Assembly (NCBI GenBank): GCA_031264605.1
Contig: JAISDQ010000093.1
Location: 1 to 7,126 of the forward strand
Direction: 5' to 3'
Length of the DNA: 7,126 bases
Origin: Synergistaceae bacterium
GTDB taxonomy: Bacteria; Synergistota; Synergistia; Synergistales; Synergistaceae
Positions 5,460 to 7,126 of this stretch are shown here, piece after piece; positions within the stretch are counted from its first letter, which is position 1, and the number at the start of each line of letters is the position of its first letter. A model generated the notes under the pieces. It searched no databases. It saw nothing but the letters and a program-made list of their open reading frames with translations, and had not been told where the DNA came from. Position numbers and translations under genes: made by a program.

Positions 5460-6341
5460 ATGGACAACAGCGTGATAGAACAGGTAGTAGAAGCGGTGCT
5501 GGCGGAATTGTCCCGGAGCGAAGGCGTGACTGTCCCAGAAGCGCCGGAAATTCACGAGCCGGAGGAGAGGGACATCACGAGCGAGGCGGAACGTGCGGCG
5601 GTGTTGGTGAAAAACCCCGTCGACGCCGAGGCAATAGCGAGGATGAAGAAATACACGAATGCCCGCGTGGGGGTTGGGCGGGCCGGAACCAGATACAATA
5701 CGCAAACTCTCATCACGCTGCGCGCCGATCACGCCGCCGCCAGGGACGCGGTTTTCATGGATATCGATCGGGAATTATTGGACGGCATAGGTTTATTTGC
5801 GGTGGAAAGCCGCTGTACCACCAAAGACGAGTTCCTTACGAGGCCTGATCTGGGCAGGCAGCTTTCCGACGAATCCGTTTCCGTAATATTGGAAAAATGC
5901 GTGAAAAAACCCGATATTCAGATATTCGCGGCCGACGGGCTTTCATCCACGGCGATCAAAGCCAATCTGCCGGATCTGCTTCCGTCTCTTCTCGACGGAT
6001 TGAAGAACAGGAGCGGCATTTCCGTAGGCACTCCCTTCTTCGTCAAAAACGGCAGGGTCGGCCTGATGGATCAGGTATCGGAGCTGTTGGAAGCCAGGGT
6101 GACCTGCGTCCTGATCGGAGAAAGGCCGGGACTCGCCACGGCGGAGAGCATGAGCGCCTATATCGCGTATGAGGCGCGGGTTGGAATGGAGGAATCGCGC
6201 CGCACCGTGATATCGAACATACACCGGCTCGGAGTTCCGGCGGTGGAGGCGGGAGCGTACCTCGCCGGCCTGTTGTGCTCCATCTTGAAGGCGAAAGCGA
6301 GCGGAGTCGGTTTCAGGAGGGATACGGGAAATGAAGGGTGA
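5460..6341 (+). CDS. eutC: EutC: ethanolamine ammonia-lyase small subunit
   Basis: The 293-residue subunit completes the cobalamin-binding site with EutB, close to the 295 residues of E. coli EutC. Family motifs include ARVGVGRAGTRYNT (68-81), ADHAAARDAV (89-98), FAADGLSSTAI (156-166), IGERPGLATAES (219-230) and NIHRLGVPAVEAGAYLA (253-269). The first 20 residues (MDNSVIEQVVEAVLAELSRS) form a short amphipathic helix followed by an acidic, Pro-containing linker (about 21-45). This is the arrangement of microcompartment encapsulation peptides, and the N-terminus of enterobacterial EutC is known to target the Eut compartment. The start follows the eutB stop by six bases, with a purine-rich GGAAAGAAGG at 5439-5448 as a rather distant ribosome site. 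The 3' end overlaps eutL by 11 bases, indicating coupled translation. Confidence 0.97.
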   Translation: MDNSVIEQVVEAVLAELSRSEGVTVPEAPEIHEPEERDITSEAERAAVLVKNPVDAEAIARMKKYTNARVGVGRAGTRYNTQTLITLRADHAAARDAVFMDIDRELLDGIGLFAVESRCTTKDEFLTRPDLGRQLSDESVSVILEKCVKKPDIQIFAADGLSSTAIKANLPDLLPSLLDGLKNRSGISVGTPFFVKNGRVGLMDQVSELLEARVTCVLIGERPGLATAESMSAYIAYEARVGMEESRRTVISNIHRLGVPAVEAGAYLAGLLCSILKAKASGVGFRRDTGNEG

Positions 6342-6981
6342 TCCGGTAAAGGCAAATGTTCTCAGCGTAAGGATAATCCCCAACGCGGACGCGGCATTGC
6401 TCAAAGCGCTGAAAGCGTCCCGCGCGGACCGCAGCCTGGGGCTCATAACCTCTGACTGCGACGACGTATCGTACGCGGCGCTCGACGAGGCGACTAAAAA
6501 AGCCGAAGTGCGGGTTGCGTACGCGAGGAGCATGTATGCCGGCTCCGCTAACGCAAACACCGCCCTGGCTGGAGAATTTCTCGGCATAATCGCGGGTCCC
6601 GACCCGGAGGAAATCCGCAGCGGCCTCGACGCGGCCGCGGATTTTATCGAAAATGTCGGGAGTTTTTACAGCGCCAATGCCGACGGTTCGATAGTTTACT
6701 TTGCCCACTGCGTATCCCGCACGGGTTCTTACTTGTCCAAAGAGGCCAAAATATCCGAAGGCGAGCCGCTCGCGTATCTGATAGCGCCGCCGCTGGAGGC
6801 GATGTTCGGCCTCGACGCCGCGTTGAAGATGGCCCGCGTCGAATTGAAGCTGTTCTACGGGCCGCCGACGGAGACAAACTTCGCGGGAGGGCTGCTGACC
6901 GGCGAACAGTCCGCGTGCCGCGCGGCGTGCGACGCCTTCGCGCAGGCGGTCTGCGACATCGCTACGACGCCGCTGGGATGA
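6331..6981 (+). CDS. eutL: EutL: trimeric bacterial microcompartment shell protein with gated pore
   Basis: The 216-residue protein has two tandem circularly permuted BMC domains and assembles as a pseudohexameric trimer in the shell facet. The length matches E. coli EutL (219). Diagnostic stretches are SLGLITSDCDDVSYAALDEA (35-54), RVAYARSMYAGSANA (61-75), HCVSRTGSYLSKEA (126-139), AYLIAPPLEAMFGLDAALK (148-166), and PPTETNFAGGLLTGEQSAC (178-196). D44 and E82 align with the E. coli residues (D45, E83) that I recall binding ethanolamine at the pores. AGGAGG at 6315-6320, inside eutC, precedes the ATG by 10 bases, and the start lies 11 bases before the end of eutC. Its presence shows this locus makes a compartment and not only the soluble lyase. 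Other shell genes (eutM, eutK, eutN, eutS) are not in the window and probably lie downstream. Confidence 0.97.
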   Translation: MKGDPVKANVLSVRIIPNADAALLKALKASRADRSLGLITSDCDDVSYAALDEATKKAEVRVAYARSMYAGSANANTALAGEFLGIIAGPDPEEIRSGLDAAADFIENVGSFYSANADGSIVYFAHCVSRTGSYLSKEAKISEGEPLAYLIAPPLEAMFGLDAALKMARVELKLFYGPPTETNFAGGLLTGEQSACRAACDAFAQAVCDIATTPLG

Positions 6982-7007
6982 ATCTGAAGCCATAGGGAGT
7001 GAACTGT

Positions 7008-7126
7008 ATGAATTTCGATAAAGACTTGTGTTCGATACAGGAAGTACGAAATTTGGTAGCCAGGGCGAAGCGCGCCCAGAGCGAGTTCGCCAAATACGAT
7101 CAGACCCGGGTGGATCACGTGGTAGA
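7008..7126 (+). CDS. eutE: EutE-type acetaldehyde dehydrogenase (acylating), N-terminal fragment cut by window end
   Basis: Only 39 codons are in view. The start ATG follows GGGAG at 6995-6999 by eight bases. The peptide (MNFDKDLCSIQEVRNLVARA, then KRAQSEFAKYDQTRVDHVV) is the N-terminal helix pair of the CoA-acylating aldehyde dehydrogenases found in Eut loci, which turn acetaldehyde plus CoA and NAD into acetyl-CoA. The catalytic Cys and the cofactor sites lie outside the window. Unlike E. coli EutE, it starts almost directly at the enzyme domain and lacks the leading encapsulation-peptide helix. The N-terminal half of a bifunctional AdhE would look similar over this stretch. Position in the operon, 26 bases after eutL, supports EutE. 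Confidence 0.8.
   Translation, partial: MNFDKDLCSIQEVRNLVARAKRAQSEFAKYDQTRVDHVV

Noticed and set aside
5043..5732. Long antisense ORF of 229 codons opposite eutB/eutC
   Set aside because: It is a shadow of two well-conserved genes in GC-rich DNA, with His/Arg-rich composition and no family resemblance. Other antisense ORFs over eutA and eutL were rejected for the same reason.

Overview
This window holds the 5' half of an ethanolamine utilisation (eut) operon of the Gram-positive (Enterococcus/Clostridia) type, in which a two-component pair, EutV and EutW, controls the structural genes by RNA-level antitermination. All genes are on the + strand: the C-terminal end of a transposase-like protein (2-241), a 417-base non-coding stretch (242-658), eutV (659-1390), eutW (1387-2472), a leader with two hairpins and an intrinsic terminator (2494-2559), then eutA (2587-4017), eutB (4080-5453), eutC (5460-6341), eutL (6331-6981), and the first 39 codons of an acylating aldehyde dehydrogenase of the EutE type (7008-7126, cut by the window end).

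The host is probably an anaerobic bacterium carrying a Eut microcompartment. The EutV/EutW/ANTAR-leader arrangement replaces the EutR activator of enterobacteria. The eut genes are moderately GC-rich and use ATA (Ile) and AGG (Arg) freely, which argues against Escherichia/Salmonella. A Clostridia, Negativicutes or Synergistota-like host would fit, but I cannot place it more precisely. The first ~600 bases are visibly more AT-rich than the operon and begin with mobile-element sequence, so the operon lies at or near a transposition junction. No eutS, eutP or eutG is visible upstream of eutV.

How the parts work together: EutW, a soluble HisKA_2-type kinase, should phosphorylate EutV at D54. Activated EutV should bind the two hairpins between eutW and eutA, which keeps the overlapping terminator from folding and lets RNA polymerase continue into eutABCL and eutE. 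EutB/EutC form the adenosylcobalamin-dependent ethanolamine ammonia-lyase (ethanolamine to acetaldehyde plus ammonia). EutA is its reactivating ATPase, EutL is a shell trimer with a gated pore, and EutE converts acetaldehyde to acetyl-CoA.

The most unusual feature is in EutV. It carries two consecutive ANTAR RNA-binding domains in one chain, in exact 50-residue register, where the textbook EutV has one. The target leader has two hairpins presenting the same six-base loop, AAGAGA, within an identical 8-mer repeated 19 bases apart. One polypeptide may therefore grip both hairpins, a variation on the known one-ANTAR-per-hairpin dimer mechanism.
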